Source: Lumbricus terrestris (taxonomy: Eukaryota; Annelida; Clitellata; Crassiclitellata; Lumbricidae). From it: a DNA stretch of 64,000 bases. The translations under genes and the position numbers were made by a program. The stretch lies in NCBI GenBank assembly GCA_949752735.1, contig OX457047.1, positions 5,162,967-5,226,966 of the forward strand, read 5' to 3'. Of the stretch, positions 25,601 through 32,734 are shown piece by piece (the first letter of the stretch is position 1; the number at the start of each line of letters is the position of its first letter). A model generated the notes under the pieces. It saw only the letters and a list, made by a program, of their open reading frames with translations. It searched no databases and had not been told where the DNA came from.

Positions 25601-26046
25601 ATGCTTGCTTGCGTCATTTACCAAAGGAATAGCAGCAAATCTTGCGGTACCCTTAGTGTACGATGTGGTTGTGGGGTACAGGGTTGGACAATACTCACGC
25701 AAAATATACCATTCGATGCCCAAATGGTTGCTCTAGGAATACCTAAAAGCATTTTGGCATATCTATAGCCGTTAAAAAGTTATCCAGAAAAAACGGGCCT
25801 GGGGTCCGGTCGGACCCCCCCCTTGGGCACTCGAGGGTTAAAGAAGTCATTCGTTCCGTAAAATGGTCTGTCGCGCTTATTTTATATAAATCCTGCATTT
25901 CTTCGAGACAAATTATAGGCATGGTTGCAAAATAAACACGTCATCTTTTGCCTTGGAAACCGTTTGCAACATAAGAGATGTAATTTATATCTGTCTGAAA
26001 AGAAGCAAGCAAATCAGTCATCGTCATCGTCGTCGTCATCATTAGT

Positions 26047-26118
<72 letters not shown>

Positions 26119-29100
26119 GTCGTCGTCATCATCGTCATCATATGTCATATTTCACCGAGTGCTTTTGATTTAAATTCCTTTCCTAGGTGGCGCTAGTTTC
26201 CTGAGAAATGCAACGATAGACAAGATACTCGTGTACTGGTCCCCCGAATCGTGTGCTTTTGATGAAGCGATGTCAAATGGCATGGCACCTGTCATGTCCG
26301 CCATTACTCAGGTCAGCAAAGGTCAGTATTATTATTCATTAAAGGAATTTTTATAGCGCATCTTATATTAGACTCAGATTCGTTGCCAACCTCACTCTGA
26401 GCCTATCTTCCATTACGAGATATGAATCCTTGAGAATGACTTATAGAAACGAAGCGTCAATGATGGTGCCACCGTGTAGACATTAGACAAGAGGCTCTGT
26501 ATAGTGAAGCTACGAGCAAAAAGATTCTCAGAGCGGCCTTTATTCAGCTCTGTGATTGATTACTATTGATTTCGTTCTGCAGTTGTTGAGATCGATGTTA
26601 ATTAAGATTGTTTCGCGTAATCCTTTTGCGCTGTGTCAATTTGAAAAATAAACTACGACTATAGTTATTAATTAATAATTAATTAATTGTCTGATTGAAT
26701 AAATAAATAAAATAATAAATTAATCAAAGAACTAGCGAATTATCGTTTTGATGATTAAATGGATGTATGAAAGAATTGAATGTACATTTTGCACAAGTTT
26801 CCACACCTGAAAATCCAGATTAAACGGATACTAAGACACCTTTAAATGATGGTCTAGTTTATAAATAAATAAGACTCGACAAATAAACATTTTGTTAGAA
26901 CTCAATGGGCACCAGTGAGGTGAAGCAAAAAATACGCGTGGATCTTACTACACCTTTAAAATATCAACGATTGTTACAATATAATGTGATAAGTTTCAAA
27001 TTTGTACTAAAATTCACAGCATTTGCTCCATGACGTCATATATTTGCTACTTCTTCTTTATTGAAACAAATCTTTTGACCACTATCTGGCCAGCAATTTG
27101 CAAGAAACAGTCGAGGCAGCCAACTTTTGTTGACCTACCAATCATGCCATCTTGGGCACCTGGGCCAAGATGGGACATTAATTATATCGAATTCTTCTAC
27201 CATGTTTAACATTTTTATTCAATTAATCAACGAGGTATGCATTAGGTTGGGAATAATTATTATTTATTAATTTTTATTTGACTGTTTTTTTAAATTTCTA
27301 TTCATAGGGAATCTCTGATAATGTACATAAACAGGGTGTTCTAACTAGGACAGTCGTAACATCATTTCCGTTATATAGCCATGCACACTCACACACGCGA
27401 ATGAACAAATAAAGCATTGTTACAATGATGTCGATGACGGTGACGATGAAAACTATAAAGTAAACAAGTTCATATTTTGTTCTATTAGGATATGTTTTTC
27501 GTTATCTACGATCTTCGCTTCAACTGTCAATATCTCATCCGTGTCCAGCCAATCTCAAGTCAAGGCGTCACGGGCAGCGTCACTCAACAGACCATGGTGA
27601 CGCCGTCATGTCGTCAAGTCCACGTCATCGGTGACGTCAGTCCGGATTGTCCCAACAGCAGTGAGCGATCCTACATGTCGACCGCATTAAATAATAATCC
27701 ACACCATTTATTATAGAGATTGTACAAAGCATCTGAAGCGACTGTCGATTCAACATTTATATACCACCACTTTTTCATTCTCTAAAGGTGTTTAAGGTTT
27801 GCGATGTGCACATACTTTCCTCGCCATATTAGTTGTGCAAGTTTCAGTAATTGTAATTGTAATCGTACAGTTATATAGCGCCACATAAAGAACTCCTTAG
27901 AGGCGCTCCCGCCCTGACACCAAATCACAGTCAAAGAGAATGGTTTGCAAACTCTTGCGGAAAAGTGGCAAAGAATGACAAACGGGTTCATTAAGAATGC
28001 TAACAGATAACTTATTCCAAAAATAATGGTGTTTTATAAAAGCATGATGGTGGTTATAATAATGTGCTAATCAAAAAGTATTATGGAAATTGTGCTGATG
28101 CGCGCGAAAATTATCATATCGGCAGTTTCAGTTTAACGTCACAGTGTGATATCAAAGACCATTTTGCGACGCTCTCCTCCTTTATCCAGACTTGGAACTG
28201 CCCGAATGCAACCAGTGTTGGATTTACATTATCATGTGAATGTATGGATCCAGATTTAACGAGGGCCTACGACAACCGTTTCCCTCGAAAAAATTTGTTT
28301 CTTTTTACAGCTCTGCAAGATTAAGCGCTATATCGGTTAATATTATTCTGTAAGCAACTGGTTATTTTATATAATACTTTACGAATATATTATAAAAGTG
28401 TCGAATATAAACCGTTATTTTTTGCATAATATTCTTTAGGTACTACAAGGCGAAATTGGGTGATAAAAGAGGCAATTCGCAGAAGTAGACGAAGCAGTTG
28501 TGCAAGCGGCAATGATAGTGACTACAGTAGCGGTAGTGGCAGTGGCAGTTTCAGGAACAGTAGCAGACGTTTCTTGTGTTTTAATAATGTTGGATGTCGT
28601 TCTGAAACACGACACAACCAGTCAACCACCACACCACCACCACCACCACCACCACCACCACCACCACTACCTCCACGACCACCACCACCACCACCACCCT
28701 CACCACCACCGCCACCACCACCACCACCACCACCCTCACCACCACCATCATTACCACCACCACCACCACCACTACCACCACCACCACCACCACAACCGCC
28801 ACTACCAACAACAACACCAGGGCTACTATTGCTTCCACAACTAATATACTTATTCTACCATGACTATTTCTAAAGATATTTCTATTACTGCATTCAACAA
28901 CACTTGCAAACCTTTCATCGCTGGTTCCTTTCGCAGCAATTCGTGTTCCGGGAGAGGTTCCTGAAGTGGAACACAGTTTCATCATCAACGGATCGAGGAG
29001 CATAGTGGCCAGGGTCAGCTGGGGTCAACCGCTATCCGACGCCCCACTCACCGGTTACCAGGTCACGTGGCAGAGGGCGCCACTAACCAACCAATCAGCG

Positions 29101-31559
29101 AAGAGCCAATCAACGGGGTTACTGCGCATCTTCTCAAAGGTATAAAACATCTAATCATAATTATAATAAGTCGTCTAAGTTTTGATAGAAAACTTCTCAT
29201 CATATTTTGATGACAAATTAAATAGCCTCGTATTCCAACTCGTTAGTATTATTCACTGGCGAAAAGACATTTTGAATTCGACAATTCCGATATACGAGAA
29301 GTCAACATTGGACACCGTTTAAACGTTGAACCTGCTGCTATATATATGAATGAAACATGCTGGCTTATAATTAAGTCAAATCCATACATTCTATTTTCTT
29401 ACAATATTGAAATTATTCTATACATTTAATTTTAACGTCGCATATTTCTCATTCGAAGGAGAATCGAACAGCCGTCCTGAGCAACCTTTCGGAAGCAACG
29501 ATCTACGAGGTGACCATCCAAGCGACTTCAAAGGTCGGTCTAGGGCAGAAGACAGTGGCACTCCTCACCACTCCACGACTACAACGACCGGTTATAATCA
29601 GTGAGTGTATTCTCACAATAAGTGATACATTCAGTATGCATGTTTTTTAGCACAGTGTGGACAATAATATTAACACCATTGAAACAAATCACAAGTTCTA
29701 TATAAGCATAGTATGCGTTATCCAAATTATTGGATACATTAAACACCTTTAAAACGTTGGGACAATGATAATAAGAGTAGTAGAAAGAGCAATAGGAATT
29801 ATAGTGCTCTGAACGCGTATTCTGCAATTGGTTAATTCATTGATTTCGAAAATTAAATTTTATGTAACGCCCCTTCCAGAAGTACAATCAAAAGCACTCC
29901 CAGCCCAGTCACCGCTAAAAAGATAGGTGCTGAGTAACTGGTATAGAAAGTATTCCGAGGTAGTAAGCACAGCGCAAACAGAATCCCATTCCAGAATTCT
30001 TTTAACATACAGAGTAGAAAGCGTGAAGGGGCGCTATAACAAGTGCACATACAAATCATTCCATGTGGACGGGCCAACAGCCGAGAAGGCTCGACACTGT
30101 CTAGTAGCGGAGCGGGTTCGAGATACCAGCAGCTCCCCATTCGCCGAAGAGCGTAGAGCTCGATGAGAGAATAAGTCAGAGACAGGGCGACAGAGATCAG
30201 ATAAGTAGGACTGAGCACTACCAGTGAGACACCGCAAGACAAATGCTGCTATTCTGTTGGAGATGCGTTTCGAGACTGGAAGCCAGTGCAAAACATCATG
30301 CATGTAAGCATACTTTGAAATATGAATAATAAGTCGAGCAGCAGAGCGCATGACCCGGTCAAGACGCCTTATTTAGCTGGATGGGTGACCAGCTGTCCAT
30401 CAATACTGGTAACAAATATTATCTTGGATGATGAATGAAGCTATAATATCACACAGTGTCATTAAATTTAAACTGCTTCTGCTTATGTAGGTATAGAGTA
30501 CGTGGTGGCCTAATATTCAATTTGTTCGGAAAATTAAACACCTTTGAAACGTTCAGATCTGGCTTTATATATAGTTACAAAAGATAAATTAATCAAGTAT
30601 TTTCTAAAGGTGTTTATCGCTGACTCGCGAATCACTAAAATCCATATAAGAGTCATGATTATTAATAGAGCCTTCTCTCTACTGTGAGTGTTTTTTTGCA
30701 TTTCACTGTCCCTAGTACTATCCTCATCTTAAATTTCCTGCTACATTTGGAATCTATCATACTCTCATCCAAGTAGCAGAATTCTTTCTCCCGTTCAATT
30801 TCACTGGTTTCTGAGATTCCGTGTTCGGCTGCAACAAGATGGAAAGAATAAATAAATTGAATCAACTTGAATGGAATATTCTGGCTAAGGTTTCATTACC
30901 CTACGTATCGTGAGAGCACTTTGTCTCTTTTTGCTGTTATTTCTCATTCCGTATTCGCATTATGTTGTGATAAGTAGCTGTCGTAAAACCAGTGAATCAC
31001 TCAGCCTAAATTCGTCACACATATAACACCTTTTTAACGTTTATCACTTATGCTATATATTAGTCAGAGATTACATAATTCATTAATAGGCAGGGGTGAG
31101 TTGTGCAAGGCGCTTAAAACTTAAAAACAAGCAACTAACTCAAAAGTTAATTAATTTATTATTAGTTGGTTATTTCTATTAACTGATTAATTCAACTGCT
31201 CAGAAATTCCTATTATGTAATTAATTAGCTATGATAACTAAGAATTTTGAGAGGCGCTTAGCCTTGAACTACTTTGCCATTACCGCACATCTTCGAACTT
31301 GACCTCTTTGACTTGACCTCTTTAACTTGACCTCTTTGACCTGACATTTTTTTCAGATCCGTCCTATGAACCCATTCTCAACTCCAGTCGTTCCATCCTG
31401 CAAAAGTCTTCTTCTCCAGGCGATCAACTTCTCTCCGACAGATGGCGACCATTGACACCTATCACACCCTTGACCTATGCAGGGTCAGGGGTCAACCGGA
31501 CTCTAAGTGTACTCGCCGTCGGCTGGGCAATCCTCTGTCGCCACCTGGTGACATCCTGA
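8670..31559 (+). CDS. ANOS1: Anosmin-1 (KAL1) homologue, 12 exons, 5' end missing
   Basis: Secreted or cell-surface matrix protein; vertebrate anosmin-1 binds heparan sulfate and acts in axon guidance and neuronal migration. Exons: 8670-8886, 14763-15001, 19555-19684, 21606-21733, 22312-22464, 23399-23495, 24644-24802, 26187-26311, 27489-27660, 28937-29139, 29459-29600, 31357-31559 (1,968 nt, about 655 residues with a TGA stop). All introns are GT-AG and every phase joins cleanly (1,0,1,0,0,1,1,0,1,0,1). Domain order is the diagnostic one: end of a Cys-rich region, an eight-cysteine WAP domain, then four fibronectin type III (FN3) repeats. The FN3-1 junction WRQIAR/TTATSVLVNDI aligns with the matching segment of the vertebrate protein. 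Signal peptide and most of the N-terminal Cys-rich exon(s) are not found; they should lie upstream of 8670 or outside the window. The C-terminus is hydrophobic, suggesting a GPI anchor. Identity is very likely; exon borders rest on splice logic only. Confidence 0.9.
10155..10570. repeat. (CTTA)n tetranucleotide array
   Basis: About 400 bp of CTTA with scattered variants; two segments of roughly 140 bp (10242 and 10381 onwards) repeat each other, so the array grew partly by block duplication. ORFs over it (LTYLLTYLL...) are artefacts. Confidence 0.9.
10861..10950. repeat. (TTA)n tail next to the retrotransposon 3' end
   Basis: About 90 bp of pure ATT/TTA immediately downstream (on the - strand) of the RT ORF. 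Likely the 3' tail made at insertion, or a microsatellite grown from it. Confidence 0.7.
10975..13965 (-). CDS. Non-LTR retrotransposon polyprotein: reverse transcriptase + restriction-like endonuclease
   Basis: Intact 996-codon ORF on the strand opposite to the host gene, inside the intron after the WAP exon; in-frame stops lie just upstream of the ATG. N-terminus: a short Cys/His cluster (CSVC at about residues 25-28, HLHG, then C51). Reverse transcriptase: KLDISNAF (motif A, about 422-429), QQGDPLGPLLF (motif B), FGYLDDISLGG (motif C, YLDD at 505-508), LGLTFNRKKCEL (motif D). C-terminus: Cys/His cluster near residues 803-825 (CACG..HGLSC) then RPDG (866-869) and WDATVVD (883-889), the spacing of the PD-(D/E)XK nuclease that follows RT in R2/NeSL/CRE-type elements. 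It would nick target DNA and prime reverse transcription there. The catalytic YLDD instead of the usual (F/Y)ADD is notable. Clade is not assigned. A (TTA)n tract lies just past the stop on the 3' side. Confidence 0.88.
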   Translation of the reverse strand: MSVTGHQSSRCSISSTSSHKSRGICSVCHVSRLIHMKDGNVHLHGPRSKPCLGSKKPPLSHQVTVTPVLTNSLLNTGNETVTITSNDSSQQSDIDQKLQDTDSREHLRHPSLQHNLLRHIPKGARSCTGLLLADVINRLISDPTELDNWKCLLSFGATILEQPRHGGKRHNLTSTIKKRTTDFFNSWPQKAEEIFDPDQPARSNSNRKTRSNDQSIADAVSAKLEDGGIKAAAKILCSEEVPASVCEQTFAELCTKHPSPPLDGPPIPAPPIIQPLQITEMEIRKLIRTFPAGSAGGPDGLRPQHILELINSPDAGPALVLAITALVNLLLQGSCHELMRPLLFGGTLFALRKKTGGLRPIVIGYFWRRLTSKSANAYAIPRLTSYLSPQQVGVGVPGGAEAAVHATRRFLQTLDSDSILVKLDISNAFNSLCRSRMMSAVNELIPEMAAYCHLAYAEQSHLKYGSFTIQSAVGPQQGDPLGPLLFCLPLQPILVKLSSPLAFGYLDDISLGGPTAGVAEDIETLEKECADLGLTFNRKKCELIAKDPLLINQPSFRQFEYTDPDTATLLGAPLSTGAALNRALESRAEELEKALSRLTIITRHDALLILRHSMGAPKLIYTLRCAPCSNHSVLESYDQTLRKGLQIILNIDFTDTQWQQATLPIGLGGLGIRRASSLALPAFLASAAGTSELQSNILPVLESQPDLHYTSLLSLWLSKTGLSLEEYCPSRIQAKWDFPILEKELSDLHLSTTEQSEQARLKAVTFKHASDWLHCLPITSCGLRLSDEAIRVAVGLRLGANICQPHVCACGTLVTARGTHGLSCALGFGRVARHAAINDLIHRSLIRAGFPAVKEPRGMLRSDGRRPDGTTLIPWKAGRCLVWDATVVDTLAPSYLQATAVTAGAAAELADCRKEQKYTSITATHDFIPLALETLGPINSRGIDLLTDLGRHLSQASDDLRETSFLFQRLSITIQRFNAVAFTGSFVNSMPALEKG
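13966..14300 (-). other. Probable 5' flank of the RT element with second (ATT)n tract
   Basis: Non-coding; contains a 50-bp (ATT)n tract at about 14138-14190. No promoter or target duplication could be defined, so the 5' boundary of the element is unknown. Confidence 0.35.
14503..14540. repeat. (ATTC)n microsatellite
   Basis: Perfect ATTC run after a short (GT)n at 14471-14486 and AATAAA. Confidence 0.85.
14763..15001 (+). CDS. ANOS1: ANOS1-like exon: first half of FN3-1, with poly-Asp insert
   Basis: Acceptor GCTGTAACAG/GT, donor CTCGG/GTGAGA, phase 1 in and phase 0 out. It encodes the early strands of FN3-1 (AIDVRWKPI, then MLLYVV) and ends at WRQIAR. Twelve consecutive aspartates (GAC/GAT triplets near 14869-14901) and a run of five glycines interrupt the fold between strands. 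The following exon completes the domain. Confidence 0.87.
15617..16294 (+). pseudogene. Mariner transposase remnant
   Basis: Frames must be changed to follow it: VFFTDEKIFCIN (first catalytic Asp), then PNIMVSAGISYEGKG, then QFTIQQDGAPAH (second Asp) and WPQNSPDMNPLDYAVW (third Asp, about 33 residues later), ending TFIAQNL. The DNA-binding N-terminal half is missing: only about 250 bp separate the remnant from the left end. Stops and frameshifts make it inactive. Confidence 0.88.
16355..17994. mobile_element. piggyBac-like element nested in the mariner, no transposase recognised
   Basis: Bounded by TTAA: left end TTAACCCTCATGCGACCAAC (about 16355), right end GTTGGTCACTTGAGGGTTAA (about 17988). 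Subterminal palindrome GGGGTCCCGCGGGACCCC at about 16399 and again at about 17785; a variant GGGGTCCCCCAGGACCCC next to the right end. Interior of 1.6 kb has only short unconvincing ORFs. Confidence 0.8.
17995..18720 (+). pseudogene. CR1/L2-like LINE, 5'-truncated RT C-terminus and 3' tail
   Basis: Open for about 218 codons: SSVRDLGVVLDSMLTF, SRVDYCNSLLVGLP, LNSAARLIARLP, FDHLHWLPLIARIQLKVLTL, FALIGPTLWNQLP, the classic C-terminal pattern of CR1/L2 reverse transcriptases. After the stop comes GGCGCTTTATAAATTTATAA and a (AATAC)n tail. It begins at the right TTAA of the piggyBac, so the LINE may itself have been the piggyBac target. Confidence 0.88.
19555..19684 (+). CDS. ANOS1: ANOS1-like exon: second half of FN3-1
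   Basis: Acceptor CACAATTGCAG/ACA, donor CCACCAG/GTCTCA (weak donor). Phase 0 in, phase 1 out. Encodes TTATSVLVNDIQSG, then the FN3 core motif YQFTVNAINAIG and a proline-ended linker. The last 4.5 kb of intron before it contain a nested mariner. Confidence 0.9.
19849..19900 (-). promoter_or_regulatory. Bipartite motif: TATA + 19 bp + AAAGGTGT
   Basis: Antisense: TATAAG, 19 bp, AAAGGTGTCC. In an intron of the ANOS1-like gene. Confidence 0.55.
19940..20560. repeat. (ATTC)n / (ATCC)n simple-repeat block
   Basis: About 600 bp of degenerate TTCATTCATCCATTCA with a CACT-rich middle (20095-20200). ORFs across it (FIHSFIHPFIHS...) are artefacts. Confidence 0.9.
20652..20690 (-). promoter_or_regulatory. 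Bipartite motif
   Basis: Antisense: TATTGC, 19 bp, AAAGGTGTCTAAGG. Confidence 0.55.
21606..21733 (+). CDS. ANOS1: ANOS1-like exon: start of FN3-2
   Basis: Acceptor TTCTTCTTAG/CG, phase 1 in. Encodes PLPVPPSNL and the FN3 tryptophan strand VMVHWLPPKE, ending VTKYK. The donor AAG/GTGGCG departs from GTRAGT but gives the only join that continues into VTWSEM of the next exon. A perfect AT-rich palindrome begins about 30 bp into the intron. Confidence 0.88.
21755..21810. repeat. AT-rich palindrome in intron, just after a donor
   Basis: AAAATACGATATATACAT and its exact complement lie back to back around a TATTA centre. Starts about 30 bp after the GTGGCG donor at 21734. Confidence 0.8.
22312..22464 (+). 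CDS. ANOS1: ANOS1-like exon: middle of FN3-2
   Basis: Acceptor CTATTATGCAG/GTT, donor GTTCAG/GTGACT, 51 codons, phase 0 both ends. Begins VTWSEM and ends with the FN3 tyrosine-corner segment LKPDTIYRVQ. An (AT)n tract follows about 85 bp into the intron. Confidence 0.9.
22548..22600. repeat. (AT)n microsatellite
   Basis: Pure AT dinucleotide run within the intron after the FN3-2 middle exon. Confidence 0.95.
22607..22650 (-). promoter_or_regulatory. Bipartite motif
   Basis: Antisense: TATAAA, 19 bp, GAGGTGTGTAA. Confidence 0.5.
23324..23365 (-). promoter_or_regulatory. Bipartite motif
   Basis: Antisense: TATAAT, 19 bp, GAGGTGTGC. Ends about 35 bp before an exon. Confidence 0.5.
23399..23495 (+). 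CDS. ANOS1: ANOS1-like exon: end of FN3-2, basic linker
   Basis: Acceptor TTACTGTAACAG/GTG, donor ACAAG/GTGGTA, phase 0 in and 1 out. Encodes VQAIWQSKRDRRKSEK and later HRLQRSRK. The two basic clusters lie where vertebrate anosmin also has lysine/arginine-rich stretches and are candidates for heparan sulfate contact (inference). It is the shortest exon and therefore the least certain by itself; phase agreement on both sides supports it. Confidence 0.78.
23985..24110. repeat. MITE-like repeat ending AAACTCCGCCCATG
   Basis: Shares GATACCRTTTACACGG, CTTGGGGGCTTAGCCCCCC and the end AAACTCCGCCCATG with 37185-37360 and 48610-48680; 46165-46205 has the opposite end GGGCGGAGTTTGG. Confidence 0.65.
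24135..24620. repeat. 10-bp tandem array TTGCATTCAG
   Basis: Nearly 50 copies of TTGCATTCAG with point variants and some 12-14 bp units (TAGTTGCATTCA). A block of about 230 bp appears duplicated within it. Ends 25 bp before an exon acceptor. Confidence 0.95.
24644..24802 (+). CDS. ANOS1: ANOS1-like exon: linker and start of FN3-3
   Basis: Acceptor CTCGTTGCAG/AT, donor GAAAAAG/GTATTA, phase 1 at both ends. Encodes a proline-rich linker, TPPPVSSVTV, then LLKANVSWTLEK, the tryptophan strand of FN3-3. The preceding 0.5 kb is a 10-bp tandem repeat that stops about 25 bp before the exon. Confidence 0.88.
25184..25841. mobile_element. piggyBac-type MITE, 0.66 kb
   Basis: TTAA at both ends (about 25184 and 25838). 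Terminal repeats CACTCGAGTGCCCAAGG / CCTTGGGCACTCGAGGG, then palindromes GGTCCGCGCGGACTCC and GGTCCGGTCGGACCCC. Two direct repeats of about 150 bp lie inside (ATCTTGAGAAGGGATTGGAA at about 25265 and 25447). No transposase. Confidence 0.85.
26020..26142. repeat. (TCA)n microsatellite before an ANOS1-like exon
   Basis: ATC/TCG triplet run ending 45 bp before the exon at 26187. Confidence 0.9.
26187..26311 (+). CDS. ANOS1: ANOS1-like exon: middle of FN3-3
   Basis: Acceptor CCTTTCCTAG/GT. Donor taken as ACTCAG/GTCAGC at 26312 because this gives phase 0 and the continuous reading ITQ/DMFFVIYDL; a second GT ten bases on (AAAG/GTCAGT) would break the frame. Encodes KILVYWSPESCAF with the conserved cysteine of anosmin FN3-3. 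A (TCA)n tract ends about 45 bp upstream. Confidence 0.87.
26949..26990 (-). promoter_or_regulatory. Bipartite motif
   Basis: Antisense: TATTGT, 19 bp, AAGGTGTAG. A second copy lies at 26833, same orientation. Confidence 0.5.
27489..27660 (+). CDS. ANOS1: ANOS1-like exon: end of FN3-3
   Basis: Acceptor TTCTATTAG/GAT, donor AACAGCA/GTGAGC, phase 0 in and 1 out. Encodes VIYDLRFNCQYLIRVQP, which keeps the cysteine and tyrosine of the anosmin FN3-3 'DL.F.C.Y...VQP' pattern, then VTPSCRQV and a second cysteine in the linker (PDCPNS). Confidence 0.92.
27755..27796 (+). promoter_or_regulatory. Bipartite motif
   Basis: Sense: TATACC, 19 bp, AAGGTGTTTAAGG. Confidence 0.55.
28128..28320. repeat. Family 1 tail (-) joined to family 3 tail (+)
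   Basis: Antisense family 1 block (CAGTTTAACGTCACAGTG ... TCCTTTATCCAGACTTGG) then family 3 (ATGGATCCAGATTTAACGAG). A similar junction occurs at 53880-54018, so the two tails form one composite element in part of the family. Confidence 0.6.
28620..28805. repeat. (ACC)n microsatellite
   Basis: ACC/CAC triplets with variants, in the intron before the FN3-4 exon; Pro, His and Val homopolymer ORFs across it are artefacts. Confidence 0.92.
28937..29139 (+). CDS. ANOS1: ANOS1-like exon: first half of FN3-4
   Basis: Acceptor TCCTTTCGCAG/CA, donor CTCAAAG/GTATAA, phase 1 in and 0 out. Encodes SIVARVSWGQPLSDAPLTGY and QVTWQRAPL, two typical FN3 strands. An (ACC)n block lies about 130 bp upstream. 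Confidence 0.9.
29459..29600 (+). CDS. ANOS1: ANOS1-like exon: second half of FN3-4
   Basis: Acceptor CTCATTCGAAG/GAG, donor AATCA/GTGAGT, phase 0 in and 1 out. Encodes TAVLSNLSEATIYEVTIQ and KVGLGQKTVALLTTP, the FN3 Y-corner and final strands. Confidence 0.9.
29870..30365 (-). pseudogene. CR1-like LINE, C-terminal remnant
   Basis: Antisense frame gives MRSAARLIIHISKYAYMHDV, LHWLPVSKRISNRIAAFVL, AVGPSTWN; a short family 2 tail block (AAGGGGCGCTATAACAAGTG, 30025-30050) interrupts the frame, and FKE-like residues follow toward 29870. Lies in the last intron of the ANOS1-like gene. Confidence 0.75.
30534..30616. promoter_or_regulatory. Two bipartite motifs sharing a centre
   Basis: TTAAACACCTTTGAAACGTT at 30534-30553 and CTAAAGGTGTTTA at 30604-30616; the TATA-like stretch TTTATATATAG lies between. 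The antisense unit has TATAAA, 19 bp, AAGGTGT. Confidence 0.55.
31023..31065 (-). promoter_or_regulatory. Bipartite motif
   Basis: Antisense: TATAGC, 19 bp, AAGGTGTTAT. Confidence 0.5.
31357..31559 (+). CDS. ANOS1: ANOS1-like terminal exon, hydrophobic C-terminus
   Basis: Acceptor ATTTTTTTCAG/AT in phase 1; ends at TGA (31557-31559). Encodes a Ser/Pro-rich tail, small residues YAGSG, one N-glycosylation site (NRT) and a final hydrophobic stretch LSVLAVGWAIL. That arrangement is what GPI-anchor signals look like. No conserved domain is expected here, so support is the splice signal, frame and stop position after a complete FN3-4. Confidence 0.8.
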
Positions 31560-31714
31560 TGAACTAATGTCCGACTGGCTGACTTATAGATAGAGATGCA
31601 ACTGTTTTGTTGATCATGCGATGGTTGTCCAGTTGCATCACATAAACCAATCGTGACAGCCTCTTGTGTTGTGATACAATGTTCTAATTTTGTTTCCTTT
31701 CCATTTTATTCTTC

Positions 31715-31930
31715 TCCATAAGGTTCTATTCCTTCCGATTCTGTTCCATTTAATTAGTTTCCATCATTTTCCATTTCATCTGATTTATATCCATTATGTT
31801 TCATTCCATTGAATTATATTCCTTTTGATTATTTTCCATTAGGTTCTATTAAACCATTTTCTATTTAGATTTATTCTATTTCCATTGACTTCTATTCCAG
31901 TTCATTCCACATCTGTATATTCTACATCGC
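31715..31930. repeat. Degenerate TTCCATT-rich tract in 3' flank
   Basis: Loose repetition of TTCCATTT/TTCTATT, likely within the ANOS1-like 3' UTR or just beyond. Confidence 0.5.
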
Positions 31931-32065
31931 CCATCTAAACCAGCCATGAAGTCTTCTTCTCTACCAAACCTGTCCGTACCTTGTGTACTGTGTAGTGTCA
32001 TGTAGTGTCTCCTAGAATAGCTACATGAATCAACCTTGGGACACCGTTTTCTCAAAGATGCAATA

Positions 32066-32148
32066 CTGACTGACTGACTGACTGACTGACTGACTGACTG
32101 ACTGACTGACTGACTGACTGACTGACTGATTCACTGACTGACTGAATT
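32066..32148. repeat. (GACT)n microsatellite
   Basis: About 20 copies of ACTG with one interruption. Confidence 0.95.
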
Positions 32149-32366
32149 AATGGATTGGAGTCATATAGTTTCTATAGAAGGAAGGAAGACGGTGTCGAAT
32201 TCAAAGGCAAAGTGTGATCAAGGAATTATGTGGACAGAAGTAAAAATACATTTATAAGCCATTTCAGATAAACAACCGTGTATAGTATTTTATTGTATTC
32301 AAACTTTGATAAGACACCTCTGGCCTCTAGTCGTGTAAACTATTACGTGGCGTTCTCGATAGAAGA

Positions 32367-32372
32367 AATAAA
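32367..32372 (+). terminator. Possible poly(A) signal of the ANOS1-like gene
   Basis: AATAAA 0.8 kb after the stop codon. Nothing else marks it and a simple repeat lies between, so this is only a candidate. Confidence 0.25.
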
Positions 32373-32734
32373 TTCTGCGAAATTTGTTGTGATAATAAAG
32401 AACACTAGGGTCGCTCTTCACTTGCATTCAGTCTTGGGGCTGGCTCTGTTTGACACTCTTTAAAATTGCCTTACTTTATAGCATTACATACGACATCTTG
32501 CGGGAAGGTTCAAGAAGCTAGGGTAGCCTACCATTAGCATATTGTCTTTTAGAACTGTTTACACGTCGATTATTTAAGACCCTACGAAGTGCGCGTGGCA
32601 TAGCAATCTAAAAGTCATTAAAGTTTCGATTTTCGATGCTGCTGGATGGATCCGATTTGACCAGGGTCTATGACAAAAGAGGCCGTTACCCTGGACAGAA
32701 ATTTGCTCGGCATATTACAGCACTTGAGAGCTTA

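Noticed and set aside
26312..26322. Alternative donor AAAG/GTCAGT for the FN3-3 middle exon
   Set aside because: It would shift phase against the next exon and break the reading ITQ/DMFFVIYDL.
28460..28873. Proline-rich and His-rich ORFs
   Set aside because: (ACC)n microsatellite in an intron.
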